NCBI GenBank assembly: GCA_021413625.1
Contig: JAIOPY010000038.1
Coordinates: 1-7,574, forward strand
From: Candidatus Nomurabacteria bacterium
GTDB lineage: Bacteria; Patescibacteriota; Minisyncoccia; Phycocordibacterales; UBA9973
Direction: 5' to 3'
Length of the DNA: 7,574 nt
This document shows positions 6,152 to 7,574 of the stretch, piece after piece. The position numbers and the translations under genes were made by a program. The notes under the pieces are model-generated. The model had not been told where the DNA came from. It saw nothing but the letters and a program-made list of their open reading frames with translations, and searched no databases. Position 1 is the stretch's first letter. Each line of letters starts with the position of its first letter.

Positions 6152-6751
6152 TTAATTTTTTAACCAATAAGTTTTAATTTTAAATGAATATTTATAAATT
6201 TCAGAGGAAGAAAGGTTGATACCGGAACCTGACCGAGAAGAAAAGTCAATTGAAGATATGTCCACAATTCTTAAATTACTTTCTAGGGCTTTAATAAAAT
6301 TGTTAAAATCTTCATAATTGCCTTCAGTAGAAAATTCTAAATCCCAAGAACCATAATCTGGACTTTCTCTAGAAGACGTTATGCCTGTTTGGGCCACGGT
6401 ACTACTTGTATTTTGCATTGAAGATTCATTTACTGGATTGTATTTTACATCTCTTAAAATCATACCGTATGGAGCTGCAACTTTTTCTATTTCCAAGATA
6501 AGACGGATATTATCAACATTGTCTGGCAAAAGCTTTGCGAGTTTATCCAAATTAGTTGCATCAATGGCATTATATTTTTTAGTCAACTTATCTCTTTCAT
6601 TTTCAAGCGCTTTAGAATTATTTAAGGCTTCATCATAAGCAGCCGCCTGACCCTTCAATTCAGAAATCTCATGATAAAAGGGCTGGGTAAACATTAAAAA
6701 CCCTGCTATCCCCAAACCTATTAAGATGACTGATGTTATTAATCTAAACAT
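6152..6751 (-). CDS. pilO: PilO-like inner-membrane alignment protein (199 aa)
   Basis: Bitopic protein expected to pair with PilN and link the cytoplasmic PilM ring to the extracytoplasmic part of the machine. The sequence has an N-terminal membrane span (about 4-21), a predicted coiled coil (27-62), the LLPDNVDN stretch (74-81) typical of PilO where the coil meets the globular domain, and a ferredoxin-like domain (about 82-199). A low-complexity Ser/Thr/Gln insert breaks that domain at about 108-130. The segment YGSWDLEFSTEGNYEDFNNF is split here as YGSWDLEF (133-140) and STEGNYEDF (141-149); a fold strand followed by a helix of this kind is usual for PilO. Size is close to the family norm of about 200. 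The gene lies 4 bp after pilN and 1 bp before the next gene, so the three are translated together. Confidence 0.87.
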   Translation of the reverse strand: MFRLITSVILIGLGIAGFLMFTQPFYHEISELKGQAAAYDEALNNSKALENERDKLTKKYNAIDATNLDKLAKLLPDNVDNIRLILEIEKVAAPYGMILRDVKYNPVNESSMQNTSSTVAQTGITSSRESPDYGSWDLEFSTEGNYEDFNNFIKALESNLRIVDISSIDFSSRSGSGINLSSSEIYKYSFKIKTYWLKN

Positions 6752-6755
6752 ATAA

Positions 6756-7376
6756 TTAATTTGGTAAAGTTACTGCTGGAGCGTCAATACTTGGTTCTAA
6801 TGTTTGTTTATAATTTATCAAACTGGGATTAATAGAAAACTCTAAATCAAAAAGGACGGTACCATCACGGTCCAGAGCTAGGTTGGAAAAAACTGGGTCA
6901 ATTAGATTATCGTCTTCAGCAAAAAGGTCAGATTGCAAGGCAACCGAGCGGTAACCCACTGCAACACCTTCCATTTTAATTGTAACTTTACTGCTTTCTG
7001 GACTTATATCATACTCAAAACGAGTATATTGAACGGTCTTCATGGTAATTGACTGCAATATCTTAAAAATTGGAGAAATGGCAACATGCCTAGACAATAT
7101 TTGATTAGCAGCTCTCAAGCGTTTATCTAAAACTTGCAACTGCACAATCTTAGAAGGTTCAAAACGTGACTTTGCTAGATTTAAGTCACTTTCCATTTGT
7201 GTAATGCTTCGCAACATCAGCTGTTTATAAAAATAAAGTCCGCCAGTAGCTACTAACACAGTTAAAAAAATAAAAATGGAAACAAACACCAATAACCCCA
7301 CTCGCGGAGAAGTAGAAATATTACTTGCAGTTACTGGTTTCTTTGGTATAAATGATGTTTGAAAATTAGGTTCCAT
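6756..7376 (-). CDS. pilN: PilN-like inner-membrane alignment protein (206 aa)
   Basis: Bitopic membrane protein, partner of PilM and PilO. The cytoplasmic N-terminus (1-25) contains TSFIPKKP (7-14), the membrane span is at about 26-49, a coiled coil covers about 52-98, and an alpha/beta domain follows (about 100-185). FEPSKIVQLQVLDKRL and VALQSDLF are stretches I recall from Parcubacteria proteins in this position. Classical PilN uses an INLLP-type peptide at its N-terminus to bind PilM; that motif is absent and FIPKKP may replace it. Assignment rests on topology, length and position between pilM and pilO more than on close sequence match. Upstream is a 43-bp gap after pilM. A GAGG there is 17 bases from the ATG, too far to be a normal ribosome binding site. 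Confidence 0.82.
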   Translation of the reverse strand: MEPNFQTSFIPKKPVTASNISTSPRVGLLVFVSIFIFLTVLVATGGLYFYKQLMLRSITQMESDLNLAKSRFEPSKIVQLQVLDKRLRAANQILSRHVAISPIFKILQSITMKTVQYTRFEYDISPESSKVTIKMEGVAVGYRSVALQSDLFAEDDNLIDPVFSNLALDRDGTVLFDLEFSINPSLINYKQTLEPSIDAPAVTLPN

Positions 7377-7419
7377 TTATTTATTTTAAATTACCTCGCT
7401 ATCAACTTTATTATCTCAT

Positions 7420-7574
7420 TTATTGAAGTTTTCGTAAAGCAACACCGAGAGCAACAGCAAACTCTGGGCTCATATTTTCAAGAACTTTTTCCAAGAACGC
7501 AGGAGAACCAACTTTAGAGAAAGCATGTCCGAGCTCAACCTCTACTTTAAAATTATCCGCGGCGATTTCCTTCA
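7420..7574 (-). CDS. pilM: PilM, C-terminal 50 residues only (gene runs off the window)
   Basis: An open frame enters from the right edge (first full codon at 7572) and ends at TAA, 7422-7420. The 50 visible residues include LGHAFSKVGSPAFLEKVL and end SPEFAVALGVALRKLQ. The closing pattern, a short helix then P-x-FAVALGVALR, is the characteristic end of PilM, the actin-like cytoplasmic protein that binds ATP and the N-terminus of PilN. The ATP-binding domains are outside the window and cannot be judged. The gene lies 43 bp before pilN in the same orientation, the expected pilM-pilN-pilO order. The identification depends on a short stretch plus this context, but the fit is good. Confidence 0.83.
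   Translation of the reverse strand, partial: KEIAADNFKVEVELGHAFSKVGSPAFLEKVLENMSPEFAVALGVALRKLQ

Noticed and set aside
5507..6163. A 218-codon open frame on the plus strand across the start of pilB and the 145-aa gene
   Set aside because: It is antisense to two well-supported genes. Its Gly/Val-rich middle is simply the complement of the Pro/Thr-rich tail, and it has no recognisable domain.
7391..7400. GAGG upstream of pilN as a Shine-Dalgarno
   Set aside because: It ends 17 bases before the ATG, well outside the usual 5-10, and no alternative in-frame start closer to it was convincing.
1..7574. A recoded genetic code (UGA as Gly or Trp), as in some Patescibacteria
   Set aside because: All genes end cleanly at standard stops with full family lengths, and Trp is encoded by TGG, so no recoding is needed.
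1..7574. CRISPR arrays, insertion sequences, tRNA or rRNA genes, phage genes
   Set aside because: No regularly spaced repeats, transposase motifs, terminal inverted repeats or RNA-gene signatures were seen; the window is almost fully occupied by pilus genes.

Overview
The window is one block of type IV pilus (T4P) genes, all on the minus strand. Read in the direction of transcription, from right to left, the order is pilM (3' end only), pilN-like, pilO-like, a small membrane protein in the pilP position, pilB, a stand-alone CheY-like receiver, pilT, pilC, and two tandem type IV prepilins. No gene runs on the plus strand. The DNA is AT-rich and uses the standard code. The gene order, the prepilin N-termini (GFTLIELLVVVAIIGILASV), the divergent PilN/PilO proteins and the PilB Cys-site variant all resemble what I remember of Candidate Phyla Radiation (Patescibacteria) genomes, probably Parcubacteria. 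That placement rests on recalled family resemblance, not on a search.

Layout. Positions 7574-5713 encode the inner-membrane platform: PilM tail, PilN, PilO and a 145-residue protein. The last three genes are only 1-4 bp apart where they meet. PilB, the assembly ATPase (5700-3955), follows after 12 bp. A 78-bp gap precedes a receiver-domain protein (3876-3469), which lies 3 bp ahead of PilT, the retraction ATPase (3465-2407). PilC, the platform protein (2396-1188), follows after 10 bp. The largest gap, 122 bp (1066-1187), holds a good extended -10 promoter reading toward the two prepilins (1065-556 and 523-41). A hairpin at 1-17 closes the block, and its T-run reads on the plus strand.

How the genes work together. 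PilM (cytoplasmic, actin-like), PilN and PilO (bitopic) and the small fourth protein would form the alignment collar around PilC. PilB would power pilin addition through PilC, and PilT would power removal. The two prepilins would be the fibre subunits, cut after Gly8 by a prepilin peptidase not encoded here. The separate pilin promoter fits the need for far more pilin than motor protein. The receiver sits between the two opposing motors and could tie pilus extension or retraction to a signal. No secretin (PilQ) or classical PilP lipoprotein is present in the window, which fits a cell without a conventional outer membrane but does not prove it.

The least ordinary points are: a 95-bp perfect repeat shared by the two prepilin genes that starts exactly at the processing-site Gly codon; the small pilP-position protein with a GRPNPFAPIG motif; the receiver gene inside the motor cluster; a PilB with only half of the usual four-Cys metal site; and no convincing Shine-Dalgarno sequence before any of the nine visible start codons.
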